DNA of 64,000 bases from Membranipora membranacea (lineage: Eukaryota > Bryozoa > Gymnolaemata > Cheilostomatida > Membraniporidae): assembly GCA_914767715.1 (NCBI GenBank), contig OU612072.1:7936001-8000000 (forward strand), given 5' to 3'. Under the pieces are notes generated by a model that saw only the letters and a list, made by a program, of their open reading frames with translations, had not been told where the DNA came from and did not search any database. Position 1 is the stretch's first letter, and each line of letters begins with the position of its first letter. Both the position numbers and the translations under genes were made by a program. Shown in pieces: positions 1-13,200 of this stretch.

Positions 1-3000
1 CATGAGAACGAAAGCTCCGATAATCATGATGATGACCTGTACAAAGTCAGTCCAAATGACAGCACTCAAACCACCTGTAAGAGAATCAAAATACAGGCAT
101 AATTCAGTTTCATCTTGTTGTAGCACCTGCTAATACTTGTTAGTACTTGCTAGTACCTTCTAGTACTTGCTAGTACTTGCTAGTACCTGCTAGTTCTTGC
201 ACAGTGTAGTAGTTTATAATGGATCATGGTCTAGATATTTACAGGAAGAAGGATATTCAATATCACAAGGAAAATTTCTCTTTATTACAAATAAGTCATG
301 TAAGGCATGGCATATATAGGAAAGTTTTAACAATCACACTCTCCTAGCCATTAGAATATTCCTGGAAGGAACAGCACATAGCATGAGTTTAATACTCATT
401 TCGCGGTATTTTGAAAAGAGATGCAAGATTAAAATTAGTTTCATGGAAGGCTTGAGTTCTATGGCTCAACCCAGGCTGGTTTGTAAGCGTTGACCAAACA
501 ATACTCAAAGAAATGAATGTATACCTCCAATAGTGAAGATCATAGCCAAGACCAGAAGAGCAATGATAGATCCCCAGATATCCCAGCCAATACTCTGCTC
601 TATAAACACAGCCCCGGCAAATAAATCAGCCTAAAAAATATGAATAAAATATAAACAAATATAAATAAATATAATGTATTATGTGACTACGTCATTATTA
701 TAATGATAGTAGGTAGTATATGGTGCCAGTATCTCGTGGTAATTAAGCCTTGTTCAAGCGGCCACGGGTTTTGGTTTTTTTGGTTTGGTTGGTGGCCTTG
801 TATTTCTTGGTACAGTATCGGTAGTTGTCTTCTGCTGTTTTAGCTCTAATCTTCACAACTTTGAGCTTTGACTTTTTCTCTGTTCCATAGGCAAACAAAT
901 TAACTTTGTCATTTATCATATTCAAAATGAATATAAATAAGTTGATTGCACTAAATGTTGCAGTTATAATGTGAAAACATGGCTAAGTTTAAAAAAAAAT
1001 TATAACACCCATTAGTATGACCATGACCTTGACCTTGATCATGGTCATACTCATGGTTGTTTTAAATTTTTTTAAACTTAGCCATGTTTTCACATTATTG
1101 CTGCAAAATTGAGTGCAATCAACTTATTTATATTTACTTGAATATGATAAATGATAATGTTAATTCATTTGCCTATGAAACAGAGAAAAAGTCAAAGCTC
1201 ATCAATGAAACTGATGTCGGGTCGTCACACCAAATTCCTTCTGATGGTACTCATGCTATGTGAAATTAAATGCAATAGTTTATCACGTGATCGGTGTGAT
1301 ACCACACCAGCGAAGTTGGAGACATGGCAGCTAACGGAAGAGTATCTTGTAGTGCAAATTTCTGCACTTTGATTGAAGATTCATATGTAACGGGCTTTAT
1401 TTGATCAAGAAATATACATTACCTATCTTCAAAAAACATAAAACTTGTAATGAGTATCCTACACTGCATTTTTACAAAATTCCAAGTGAGATCAAACATT
1501 GGTAACTTATGATAGACCTGGTCTTTGTGGGAATTCCATGCTGTAGATCTCAGTGTTAGTATTAGTAATATTAGTATTAGTGCTGGTGGCCCATTGGTCT
1601 AAGCCTTGAATAGCCTTTATTGATGGCACCGGCTGACCAATGGGCAACCAGCTCTAATACTAATACTACTAATACTAACACTGAGATCTACAGTGATTTG
1701 TCTATTATGTACACACAGTGGGCTATAATACTTACTGAGATCTTAGTGAATACATAGAGCAGGACAGCGAGCACAGCAAGATATACCCGGATTCTCTCCC
1801 CTCCGAATCTCTTCTTCAAGTATTCGGGCATTGTGAACACCTTAACAAATCAATATTTACAAAAGCAACAAATCACTAACAGGTAAGAGAAATTCTTAAC
1901 GCAAAATAACATCAGTAATGATCGTTGGTTTTTTATAAGATTAGTTATGATGGCCAATGCTTGTCAAATACACCCATCATAAAAAGTTGGAAATGAATCC
2001 GTGGATGCAACAGGGAATTTCTGCAGCTCATTATTTTCCTTTGACATCATTTGTATTAGAAATTGCCTGCTGCCGTACATATTAAAAAAACTACACCCAC
2101 TAAGCGTTTATTTGTACTAATGCTGATACCAACGCCCATGCCAACGCCAATACATAGGGTCTCAGGGCTTTGGTTATGTTGAGTCCACAAGGTGTTACAC
2201 AAGGAAGAACACAAAAGGAGTGCCCAAGTCTCTTCAGCACAATGGGCAGTAAGATAAAGAGTAATTATGTAGAATAATGGAAAAGTTTTGGCCATTCCAC
2301 ACAGAGTTGTACGTGTCAACCCTAGAAAAAATTTGATCCAATTTGCCTGCATTCCAGTTGCTCCCCTTCCACGGCGTAACCAGTAGAGTGGGAGCAACTC
2401 CAAATACAGGCAAATGGACCAAACTTGGTCCAATGTTAACACCATAAGAGAGATCTATAATGTTTGGCCTTGCTTACTTACCCCTGAAGTGATATATACA
2501 GGTACAAACACCCATCCTAACACCAGTAAGATAAATATGGCCTACAACGATAGAGTAAACCATGAAGGATATTGCAGATATATATATTGTACGAGGCAAG
2601 GAAAATTCCGATGTAACAAACAGATGAAAGGTTGAATTCTCTGGATTCAGATGGCCAAAGTAATGGAGTCAAGTAACAACCTCCATTGTACTATAACCTA
2701 TGAATAATCATAATGAATATTGAGGCCTTAGCGTTCATAGACGGTATCAATATCTGGATAATTGGATAGCAAATATCAGTTCACGTTTAGTCATCTGGTT
2801 AAAAGTGCAAGTGCTCAAACACTGCATGGGTTGCAGGTTATGGCATTCAATGAACAAGCAAATCCAAACCAAGATTTAGTTGATGATCAGACACCATTAC
2901 TAGCTACTCGGACAGAGTATGCACACTGGTCACCTGATCGATAGCGAGTGAATTAATTCATTTAGTAGTAGTACCATCACAAGGAATTCGGTGTGACCAA

Positions 3001-6000
3001 TGAACCAGTTTAGTTCATTGGTGTGACGACCTGTGTTCAATTTTATTAATTAGGGATGGGTACATGTCAGGTGCTGATACTTAATTGACTCTAACATATG
3101 AAATACACGTGTTAGTAGTGTTATCTCGATGTCAGTGTGCAGAGTAAGAGCAGACACTATGGATTTTCTTTTTTCTCAGGTGAAGTGATGAAATTGAGAA
3201 ATTGAGAGAAGACAACTTACACTGAGCTCAAATATAGAGATGCCTATACCGGTAGCTGCTCCTGATCCAGCTAAACCAATGAAATGTCCGCTACCAATAT
3301 TACTGGCAAACAGAGATGCTCCAACCTGTAAACAAGTTAAGAAGTTAGTTTGCCTTCAGAAGTCTGTGGGTAATCCAGTAACATGTCATTCTGCATAGTA
3401 TAGCTGGTTGCGGTTCGTACCAAAGGTCCATATAAATGTTCAATCCTGGTAAAGGTTTAGGGGGTATTCACATCTTTGACGGACCACATACATTATTGCT
3501 CATATCATCAATATAGGATGTTGGCTAAGATTGACATGGAACAAACACGACATGTTTGTAGTATTTTTTTCTCGGTTGAGTGTCACATCAGATTCCTGCC
3601 ATCAGGATGTTGATACCCCCTGCCCAATCATCAATTAATTATCCATTACGGCTCATTTCCAACTTTTAAAAATAGCCCCAAAAAAGGATTTTTCCCCAGT
3701 GAAACTCAATTTCTTCACTAATCCGCTTCTGAGGCAACCATTGGAATGTCAATATGAGAACTGGAATGCCAATATGAGAACTGGAATGTCACAATGAGTT
3801 GAAGTTGTAGAACTCTAACTCCAAACACTTGTTATCAAGAGCAAATAACAATAGTACATTGAATAAGTTTGGCCAAGTTTGGTGTGATCAGAGGGGTTGG
3901 GATTATACAGTACAATATTGATAGTAACAATAATTTATTCTTAGCTTTCAAGATTGGATGAAGTTTCAGATCATGCAGTAGATATTAAATTCAAATTTGA
4001 AATACCACTGAAAAACAATAAAGAGGATTTGTGATTGATAATCACATGGAAACTGGTGAAATTTGGTGGTGAATTTTTAGGTCGGCCTAGATTGAGCTGA
4101 ATTGTCACCTCTTGGCTCGCCCTCAAAATATGCATCCATTCCCATGGATAGCGTTGAGAAAAAAAATGCAGCCTTCTACTGCCAAGGCCTTGGATTCATA
4201 CCAGAAGTGTGTAAACTTTTATGGAATTACGTCAATTAGGTCATACTATTATATATAATTCATTTTAGTTTATTGGTTGAATTCATGGTCTGAAAATTGA
4301 CTAATTCTGGTTTTTTTAATGCCATTATAGAAATGAAGAAGAGAAATTCGACGAAACCTGATAGCAAGAGATAAAAACGTGAAATTTCAGTGAGGGACAC
4401 TGTCAGGTCTTATAGGTTTGCTGTCATTACGATGTGGTATCTAAACCCCCAGACTTCAATCTACAACATTTAAATTTGCTAATTCTCATAGTATGAACTG
4501 GTTCTCCAGTTACCTGTCAACGAATTTCTGACACAAGGGCCACCAAATTGATGTTTACAGGAAGACCCATTCAATATGTTGTAAAATAGCAATAAAATGT
4601 AATTTACAAGTAGCCTATTCTTGGAGTAAGTGTAATTTTCCATAATTTGGCAATAAAAATAAGGTAGTAAAATTTAATGAGCTTTCACTTTCATCACAGA
4701 GGCAAAATTGGTCTCTACAGCCCTGCAGACTACAGTGTAATTCAGCCGGCAGTGGCAACCAAGTCATCGCAACCAGCCCGAAGGCCATGAGGTCAATATT
4801 AGAGGTTTTAACATTTCATGATGTGTAAATTAAAAGTCTGAAATAAAGATAATAATAAGCTAATTCTCTGAACTCATTCAAAGACAAAACCTTGCATTGA
4901 AGATTGTGCTCATCAGTCACATAGTGACATGAATAGGAACTGACAATTATCTTTCTTATGTTTACGGTTATATATACAGACTTATGTAACTCAAAAAAGT
5001 TTTAATTGCAATATTATATGGCTTTCTAAATAATATTTTGCAATTTGAACAAGAATGCATATGTTTATTATGGGCCTCTTATTTTTGCCCAGGCACTCCA
5101 TGAAGTTTGAATACAGCACAATAACCCCATTTTATGTGTTTCACAGTGGGTCTTTGTCTTTCATCAAGAGACACCAAAGCAATGCCAGTGAAAATCAGTG
5201 AAAGTAAAATGATTCACCAGTGTAACACATCATAATCAAGCAAATACAAGAAATTCCTCCACAAACAAACTACTTATTGTTTAATGATATAACCTGGTTT
5301 ATACATCTCAAAGAATAATCAAGTCATTGAGCTAATGAAGATGTCATTGTGCTAAAAAAGATGTCATTGACGGAGAACAGGTTGCCAGAGAACAGGTTGC
5401 CGGTTTCAATAGTTGAAACGCTCACATTTATATGTTTATGATCATAATGACCTGAATAACTTAGGTGCAAATATCAACCTATGGTTCAAATGAGCCAGTT
5501 AATCCCGTTACAAATTTCAAATGCCAGCTTCCAGTGGATATCTGTATCTCAGCATTGTTGTAGCTGATACTCAGTGTCCCATCAAACGGTAAGAAAGTCA
5601 CGGGTGCAAAGCTTGTGAATATAAAATCCTCATATTCTTGTAAAACTTCTATGTCCTTAGCCATTCGACAAATGCTCTAATGATTATAAACTGAGTTGCA
5701 CAGTGTTGCACCCCTACGGTGCCCAAAAAAATACTCCGAGAGATCAGCACTCTTGATCGGCCTATGTTGAGTTAATGTTAAAGTGAGAGGTGTTGGAGAG
5801 GCAAGCCAAATCACAGAGTACAAAGGCACAATACAGATGAAGACTAAAAAATTGTAGGAAACTTGTGTGTGTAGATGAGAACTTAGCGCTACAAACTTAA
5901 GTAACACCTTAGTTTGAGCGCCCCCCCCCCCCACCCGTCGACCTACCCTTCATAACTCTCATTTCAACTTACCAGAATCCAGTTCATGTCTCTGCCAGCG

Positions 6001-7971
6001 AGAAAGTATCCTCCTACACTTCCTCTGTTCAGACATGATGACTGTAAATAAACAGATAAGAGGCCATGATCATAAATGTTAAAGGATGTGAGAGTCATAC
6101 AAATAAAAGAGGCGTGGATGGTTTGAGAAAGGTTTCCCGTAAACTATTTGTGAAGATCCTAGTTTGAGCGCTTAAACTGTGTCGGGATAGCTGGTAGTAG
6201 CATTTCATTATCAACCACTTTCCAAACTAAGGGGTGGGGAAAGTGTTTGATAATGAAATGCTACTACCAGCTATCCCGACACAGTTTAACCGCTCAAACT
6301 AGGAAGAGCCTTGATTGTGTTCTTTTTGTGAAATTCCCTCATACCAATTCCCTAGCAGCAGCTTCTTTTTTTGTAGCTGCGTGACAAAGCTACATCCCCC
6401 AAAATGAGATGCAATAGTTTTTATCATTATGGGCTGATCCTAGGTTGACAATGCACTGAGCAAAAATTTCTCTGATTTCGTTTTGTGTTGTATCGTAACA
6501 TAAGTCTAGAAATGTCCAATTAACATAATGATATGCATATTTTCTATTTACCAAAATTATGATGCCAATAAGTGGAATGTGATATTGTTTTGATGCAAAT
6601 GAGTTGTAACTACTCGTGTTTTCATTTCATATCCTGGCCTTTATATGGCTTCATACTAGTGGATTTCAACTCTATACTAACTAACTAGCTTGTCAAGCTC
6701 TAGCTATCATATCCGACAAACCTTTACAGGATCTTTGGAGCTGGATGTTTGGTAATATTTTTGATGACTACCAGCTGCACACAATTGAAACAAACATTAC
6801 TGTCTGGGCAATTGCCGTGTATATATATATCAAGCACAAATAAAAAATAAATCTATCATCTTTGGAGCTGGATGTTTGGTATTATTTTTGATGACTACCA
6901 GCTGCACACAATTGAAACAAACATTACTGTCTGGGCTATTGCCGAGTTTATATATCAAGCACAAATCAAAAATCAACAAATCAAAATCTATCATCATGCT
7001 TTATTGGTGTCACGCTATCTTGGTGGTTGTGAAGGAATTCCTGACGAAAGAGTGATTCAGTGTTTTTTACAGACAACTGTCAAGTTATCGATCAGACAAC
7101 AATGGCATGGAAAAATGAGCTTTGTGGGTTAATATATTCTCCGTATTGAAAAGTTTAATAAACAATGTTGATTATGCAAACTACCCAAGCACCCTAGCAT
7201 GTGGACAAAGAATCTGAAATTCCCCTTATTCAATATTTTAAAGTCAGATACAGATTTGCATTGACAATTGTCGCCACTTGTTTGGTAGGTCAATTTTTGA
7301 AGTCCGATACAGACATTCATTAACAAACATTGCCACTTGCTCAATAGGACATGGTCATATAAAACAGCTGTGAATACCAGTACCAATTACACAGGTAATA
7401 CAACTTTCAATTTGCAAAAATCGTCTGCAATTATCCCACAATCACCCCGCCTTGGCCGTCAAGTACTGTCCATGAAAACGTCAGAGGTCAGATACGTCGG
7501 ATCAGGTGACTATGGGCAGAGATATCAAGTGGTTAGAGTAAAGTAGGTCAGCCAATCTAGCCAATAGTCTTGTTCCTCTGTTCGCATGTGGGCTCATACC
7601 ATAAAATTTGTTACTGTCATTCGGTAAGGCTGTGCGTCACATTTTTCTCGCAGTTTCAAGACAAACGATTCCGAACAAAGACCATTGCTTAGCTGCGATA
7701 GAATAACCTTGTTGCATTGAATTTAGATATCAGTTTTACCTTGGTTTTACCAATAAGTATTCATAACATTTGGTTTTACATCGTTTACAGACAACTTGCC
7801 TTGAAAGTTTTCACTTTAAGTTTACCCCTGTTTTCACCCAGATGGAAGTTGAATTCTTAGAAAACTTACCCATATTCCGACACCAATAACGAGCACAAAG
7901 TAGACGATCAGTACCACATAGTCCGACCAGTGAAGCTTTGAGTTCGCGGCTAAATCTTCTAATATCGTCAT
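1..7971 (-). CDS. SLC5-family sodium:solute symporter (SGLT type), 5' part, runs off left edge
   Basis: Plasma-membrane transporter that couples Na+ entry to uptake of a sugar or similar solute. Coding exons in reading order are 7971-7870, 6041-5973, 3325-3221, 2541-2482, 1840-1736, 630-525 and 74-1. All internal borders are GT-AG and the frame stays open for 207 codons. Visible SGLT signatures are a first membrane helix after '[12 protein letters not shown]', '[12 protein letters not shown]', '[14 protein letters not shown]', '[12 protein letters not shown]', '[19 protein letters not shown]', '[14 protein letters not shown]' and '[13 protein letters not shown]'. The Asn and His of NIGSGH and the Glu of 'FEL' match in spacing the sugar-contacting Asn78, His83 and Glu102 of human SGLT1, which is family knowledge. 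An acceptor-like AG at 7999-7998, 27 nt before the ATG, suggests a 5' non-coding exon further upstream. The last two-thirds of the protein is missing. Which paralogue (SLC5A1, A2, A4, A9, A10 or A11) cannot be decided. Confidence 0.93.
119..200. repeat. Imperfect 10-bp tandem repeat in SLC5 intron
   Basis: About eight imperfect copies of a decamer like 'TTGCTAGTAC' run head to tail inside the intron between the last two visible SLC5 exons. It is a simple minisatellite with no sign of function. Confidence 0.75.
863..1200. repeat. Long inverted repeat (foldback element) in SLC5 intron
   Basis: The left arm at about 863-1006 and right arm at about 1055-1200 are near-complementary over roughly 145 nt with a few mismatches and small indels. 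The core includes 'TTAAACTTAGCCATGTTTTC' on one side and its complement on the other, and the centre carries 'GACCATGACCTTGACC'-like sequence. The right flank (from about 1222) runs into a fragment of the dispersed CACACTGA family. It is a foldback/MITE-like insertion with no coding capacity. Confidence 0.75.
1541..1693. repeat. Perfect-ended inverted repeat (MITE-like) in SLC5 intron
   Basis: The ends 'CTGTAGATCTCAGTGTTAGT' and its complement enclose 153 bp. TTAGTA-rich stretches and 'CCCATTGGTC'/'GACCAATGGG' continue the pairing inward. The right end is about 43 bp from the 3' end of the coding exon at 1736-1840 on the minus strand, so the hairpin sits just inside that exon's donor side. 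Confidence 0.75.
2330..2440. repeat. Dispersed inverted-repeat element, GATCCAATTTGCCTG family
   Basis: 'TTTGATCCAATTTGCCTG' on the left is answered by 'CAGGCAAATGGACCAAA' on the right, with complementary 'AGTTGCTCCC' and 'GGGAGCAACT' inside. Similar units occur at 12370-12490 and 17150-17330, with half-units near 14980 and 18130. It lies about 40 bp from the 3' border of the SLC5 exon at 2482-2541 on the minus strand. Confidence 0.65.
2925..3025 (-). repeat. Fragment of the dispersed CACACTGA MITE family
   Basis: It carries, in reverse orientation, 'GAATTAATTCA', 'TACCATCACAAGGAATTCGG' and 'TGTGACGACC'. These match the centre of the fuller copies at 12684-12906, 18965-19179 and 40877-41084. 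The copy is broken and ends are unclear. Confidence 0.6.
6158..6303. repeat. 146-bp near-perfect hairpin (MITE-like) in SLC5 intron 1
   Basis: The arms at 6158-6221 and 6240-6303 are almost perfectly complementary, from 'CCTAGTTTGAGCG' to 'CGCTCAAACTAGG', around a loop of about 18 nt. The outer 'TTAGTTTGAGCGC' motif recurs alone near 5909-5921, suggesting an older partial copy. The high arm identity implies a recent insertion or gene conversion between the arms. It lies about 120 bp upstream of the second coding exon (5973-6041). Confidence 0.85.
6731..6946. repeat. Local direct duplication, about 128-bp period
   Basis: A stretch of nearly 90 bp beginning 'ATCTTTGGAGCTGGATGTTT' at 6731 recurs at 6859 with few changes. 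The intervening segment is AT-rich. It sits in SLC5 intron 1. The short open frame across the second copy shows no coding features. Confidence 0.8.
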
Positions 7972-10225
7972 CGTGTGCGCCCTCTGGTGGCTTTTACCTG
8001 CGTAAAAAAAAACAGTCTTTAAGTTACGAAAAAAGTTTAATGTATCACGACTTGAAATGAAAAGCGGTCTGGGGTCCCTAGACTCTTCCCGTTATATAAC
8101 CTGCAAAATGCATGGAAAAAGAATCAAAAACACAATAATCTTTGGTATTCATATTCTAATAAAAACAGAGATGCTTTGTTCTAATATAAGACTCATAATG
8201 GGACCACTGTTATATAAAACCACCACATTTTTAAATGGAACAATTGTGTTTTTCTCATCATCGTTTTTGAATAAGCAGACCTACCATAAAAAATGCTTGA
8301 AATTGTTGGTATGGCAGGTCTGGTTGACCGAGTTAAAAATTGTGCAGAAAAATACCAGCAACAATTGTTCTATATTCATAACAGTAATTTTATCAGGCAA
8401 ATGTAAGGAAAGGCGATGAACACAATATCATTTGTTTGATATTTTCAACATAAAGTTTGTTTTTTAATGTAACTTACGGTGTTTAAACTGTTAGATAAAA
8501 GTAGTAACTCCACCAATCAGGTAGCCTGGACTAAGTACCTACAATTATTCCTGTACACAACACCAAAGTTGAATGACTCCGTATTAAATATATAAGCAAC
8601 CTGTAGCTTCAAGAGGCAATACGCAGCACTGTGCTTGTTCCGATGAAATCCGGATGAATAATGAGATATTGTCACTAGGGTGTGTGACTTTTATGAAAGA
8701 GGATACTGTCGTGATCACTAACATACAGCATGCCTAGGATCTAGCTATGTTCTCGCGGCCTGTCAAAGCAAACTAAAATAGAGATTCATTGGGGGAAAAT
8801 AGTGCATCATTGGAGGAAAATAGTGCATCATTGGACGCCTTTTGATTGATAAATGAGAAAAAGATGCCAATATTTTCATGTTGCTGGAAACAGATTGATT
8901 CCCCTTCCATTATAATAGATGTGATGACCACAAGTGGAACTATTACCCAAGAGCTTTATCAGTAATGATACTGAATACAATATAAAATCAATCGATCAAT
9001 CAAAAAATATGAATATGAATTGAATGAAGAAGTGAGGGAAACTAGATTGTCAGATCTTGGGTTTCTCTATAAGGCTGTCAGTAGGATGATTGCGTAGATT
9101 TAAGATTGTTTTTGTTTGTGAAAAACAAAAGTCACTGCTAGAAGGAGAATAATAACAAATTAATTTGACAGCAGGAGTTACAGAACGGGCTATGGCCTCA
9201 AACCCCGTCCTGCCAGTGTGTCATACGTTCTAGATATCAGCTGGGTTTGGACAATTTTTTCAACAGTACTAGCCTTGAACTGTCACTGCGGTGCAGAGAG
9301 ACTTGTATCACAGAGTCGATCTGCAAGCAATGTGGCCTAGGTTGTAGATAACCGCAATTAATCACTAGATATGTCGTGTCAAACATTCTTTAAGAAATTT
9401 GCCCACTCATAGTCACAAGTTATCGACGCAAGTATTTTCAAACACTTCGAGAGTGAAAGACGAGAAACTAACAGTAGTCGTAGTTGTTGGGTTACGCATT
9501 ATCATATTTAATTTCAACGCAAAGACATGTAAGTGTATGTACATGCACCACTAAATATTACAATCGTCACTTTCACGCAGCAAAATATACAATCTCACTT
9601 CATACTAGAATCCGCAATACCTTAACACACTCAAAGCTTAGTATACAAAAATAAATAGTACAATAAAACACAGATCAAAATCACAGCAATATAGAAGAAA
9701 ACAATTACTGGACATAATTCCACAGGAAAATAGAATCAATCAATCTGGCTACACACACCGTATTTTCCATAGGATTGGGGAACTTATGGCATCTTGCAGA
9801 TCTATGACACTAGCCGTACTAAAAGTGCCCAAATCCTATGGAAATTATGGTGTGTGTAGCCATAGCATTGTCCGGGTTGAGAGGTTGGCCAGTTGATCAT
9901 CTCTAATCAAAATGAATACCAGTGGATACATTGGATGGCTGACTAGCAGCAATGTGCAAACCCATAACTGTTACAAAGTAACTGTTGCCATGTGATATAG
10001 ACACAATTCGGAAGACATTGACACCAGCATTTGCCAAGAAGCTGACTCAGCTGTTTCGATTTGTTTTCATAAAATCAGGATTTACAAAATCTGTTTAAAA
10101 TCTGCAAAGTCAGCTTAAAGTCACTTGTCACTTTCACTCAAGACTATAAAATTTATGCACTGCAGGGGATTTCATCAGGTCACAGTCACATCAAACTTAC
10201 GCACCCTGCGGTATGTTACCTTGGA
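7972..10225. other. Intergenic: SLC5 upstream flank and CCDC61 3' flank
   Basis: I see no exon in this stretch. It should contain the SLC5 promoter and a 5' non-coding exon (acceptor near 7998), and the CCDC61 3' UTR next to 10226. Neither can be placed exactly. The 120-codon open frame at 8057-8419 is AT-rich and resembles nothing known. A small inverted-repeat element lies at 9746-9862. Confidence 0.5.
9746..9862. repeat. 117-bp inverted-repeat element, family A copy 1
   Basis: The ends 'TGGCTACACACACCGTATTT' and its imperfect complement 'AAATTATGGTGTGTGTAGCCA' trimmed to 20 nt enclose a short core with 'CCATAGGATTGGGG' and 'CCCAAATCCTATGG' pairing. A second, more decayed copy lies at 60792-60909 next to the inhibitory SMAD exon. 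This size and structure fit a non-autonomous DNA transposon. Confidence 0.75.
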
Positions 10226-13200
10226 CTATATACCATTTTTCATCATTTCTTGTATACGGAGTAACCTGGCGTCGATATCGTCGATATCCGCTGACCGATT
10301 GTGATAATCTGTATCTGTATCTATAAATAGAAACATAATTTCGTAATCCACCATGGACCAGAGAGTGCACTTTGGCCCATACTTTAGGCAACTCTTTCGA
10401 TTCGCTTGTAACATTAGGCAGAGCTTCTATACTTGAGTAAGAATGTAGAGGCTAGAAATATGTTAGGTCAGATAGTAAGGCTAGCGCGTGGTTTGAATTC
10501 CTGCACAGCTAGGCTGTCCAGAGAAACCTCAAACTCTGTTTTGCATCAGAACTTCATATTTGAAGGTCTACACTAGCAAATCTCACTGAAGTTTAGGTTG
10601 TATGATAGGCACTGGTTGAGGATGATTCAGCCAGAAAAAAAGAGGCCGCATGACACAGCTGAACATGCACAGCTTGCTGAGGTGACAGTGCTCAAGATAG
10701 TTTATTACTTTGAACCATTTATTGGTTTACTTCCAATAGGATGGAAAAAAGGATAAAAATACACAACAATGATATAAGCAAATCATAAACTCATATAGGA
10801 TAATGCTGCGTTGGAGTTGGTTGTCATTTAGAGCAAGGGGAATATTTGTATTTTCTTACGACAGAATTCATTCCCCATTTCACAACACAACTAAAATAAA
10901 CTCATTTCCATCACAGCTGTCATATTTCATTTTAACCGGAGCCTGTGGTTTAAAGCACCCAGGCTGTCCTCACCACTGATATATATTATATCCATATCAA
11001 TGGTACTCACCCATCGGTATATTCTCTCGGGATCTCAGTCTATGTTGATTGGGTGTGCTTGTATTAGGAGTTCTACTTTTACTCTGAAATAACAACAAAT
11101 AATATGTCTGAGAGAATATGATCGGCAACCTTCTCTGATAATAAATTCGCTTTAGGAGTGAATATAAGCTAGGAGTTTATATATAAATCATCAGGCTGAT
11201 TAAATGTTAGCTAGGAGTTTATATATAAATCATCAGGCTGATTAAATGTTAGCTAGGAGTTTATATACAGTGATGAGGTTGAGTAAATATTAGCTAGTCT
11301 TAAAATTAGCTATTTCAGGCACAGACGAAATAGCTAACTTTACCTCCTGCCAATATTCAACTCCTCTAGGATACAATAATCTGCTCAGATTAATAATTAA
11401 TCAGTGCAGATTACTGTATCCTAGTTATTACTGTTTCTACTTCCTAATCAAAAAAGATGACATAGATCTATCAATGTTTTGGCTTGACTGATCTATCATC
11501 CATTATCAGCCAATATCTGGACAATGGCCGATTTCCAAAATCATGATCCGTGACAAAAAACAGGGTCATAAAGAGCTGCTTTACCAGCAACTGAAACCAA
11601 AAAAGAGCAAAAAAGGCTTTTTTTGATCATGGAAATGGATCATGTTACGCAGATCAGGGAGTCTGGGGCCATGCACATTTCCTGTGTAGAGCTACAAACA
11701 GTTTAATCCAACAATATCAAAAGGAAACCATCAACACAATAGTGTACTATCAGGTTCTATATTCTGATGCAGATGGAGTACAAAGTGATGCTAAACCAGT
11801 ATTACCAGAGACAATATCAGGAGTAAATGTTAGCTGAAGTTTAGTTTAGCTAGTCTGAGGCTGTTTTGATGTCAGCTAGCTCGATTTGAGCTAAGGTAGT
11901 AGTTATATAAAAGAATGAGGTTGAGTGAATGCTAGCTAGAATAGTAATACATTTTTACAATTTCAAGCCTGCGCAAAAAGGTTAACTTTTCCTCTTGCAA
12001 ATACATGACTGCAGGGTATCCCAGATCATTACCCTGATATTAGAGGAGTATCTGTTTTCGGTTGGGCTATCTCCACTCCAGCCGACATTCCTACTTGGTT
12101 GACCTCCAACCTTTCGTTGACCTCTCTGTGACCCAGTATCTGACATATTCTCCATATCACTGTAGTATGAGTTATTCCTGGAGCGTCGGGCTGAACCCAC
12201 TGATCCTACGCTCTCAACTGTGGAAGAAAGCAGAATGTAATATCAAAGGAGGAATAACTACTCGTTACATTGTACTACCAAACCACATTAATCCATATTA
12301 CTATAAACCCTATCACAAACTGTGGGGAATTGATGAAGATATACTACACAGAAGTGGAACATTGCTCAACTCTAGATCGAGTAGGATCCAATCTGCCCTT
12401 ATTTGGAGTTGCCCATTGAGCTGCCGATTAGCTTACCAGTGGAGTGGGAGCGACACTGAATTCAGGCAAATTGGATCAAGCATGATCTAGCAAGAGAGTT
12501 TGAACTTCCAACTCTCTTGATCTAGCTCTATTTATCTCCTATTTGAATAACTTAAAGATCAAATAAGATAAATCCTCAGCACAGTTGGGACAAAAACTAC
12601 AGAGACTGTCGAGCTTTCTCAAACATTGAATAGTGATATGATAGAATATGATAAAACAAGAACACTCTCAACACTACTGATTACCACACTGACATCGAGA
12701 CTACACTATAATCATGTGTATCTCTGGTCGTTAGAGTCAATTTAGAAAGAGTACCTATCATGTACCCCCCCCCCCCCCCAATTAGTAAGATTTTAACTTG
12801 AGTCGTCACACCAAACTCCTTGTGATGGTACTCATGCTCAGTGAATGATTCCACTCTCTATCGATCAGAGACATACATGTAATAGTATATCACGTCATTA
12901 ACGTGATCATATGTTATCAATGTCTAATCTCACTTGGAATTTTTGAATAACCTAAAGCTCAATTGAGATTCATCTGCAGCATTGTTGGGACAAAAACTAC
13001 AGAGACTGCCACCGAGCTTTCTCAGATATAGGATGGTGGCAGTTTGTTAAATTTTAAAACCCTCTCTCCAGAGATGTTTACATAAAATAAAAACTTTTTG
13101 CTGGGTGCATATTAATTGCTAAAAAGAATCCCTCTTAAATATGGAAAAAGCAAAAAATAAAATTAATAAATAATTGTATACAAATCAAAATGTTACCTGA

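Noticed and set aside
2056-2445. 129-codon minus-strand open frame
   Set aside because: It falls in an SLC5 intron and overlaps an inverted-repeat element. The real coding exons nearby are 2482-2541 and 1736-1840.
8057-8419. 120-codon plus-strand open frame
   Set aside because: AT-rich composition, no recognisable domain, no splice or regulatory support.
12062-12490. 142-codon plus-strand open frame
   Set aside because: It lies antisense to CCDC61 exon 12033-12217, whose frame and family match are clear, and runs on into an inverted-repeat element.
12766-12779. C14 tract, and similar homopolymers near 5921, 14588 and 51268
   Set aside because: Simple homopolymers, possibly with assembly length errors; no function can be claimed.
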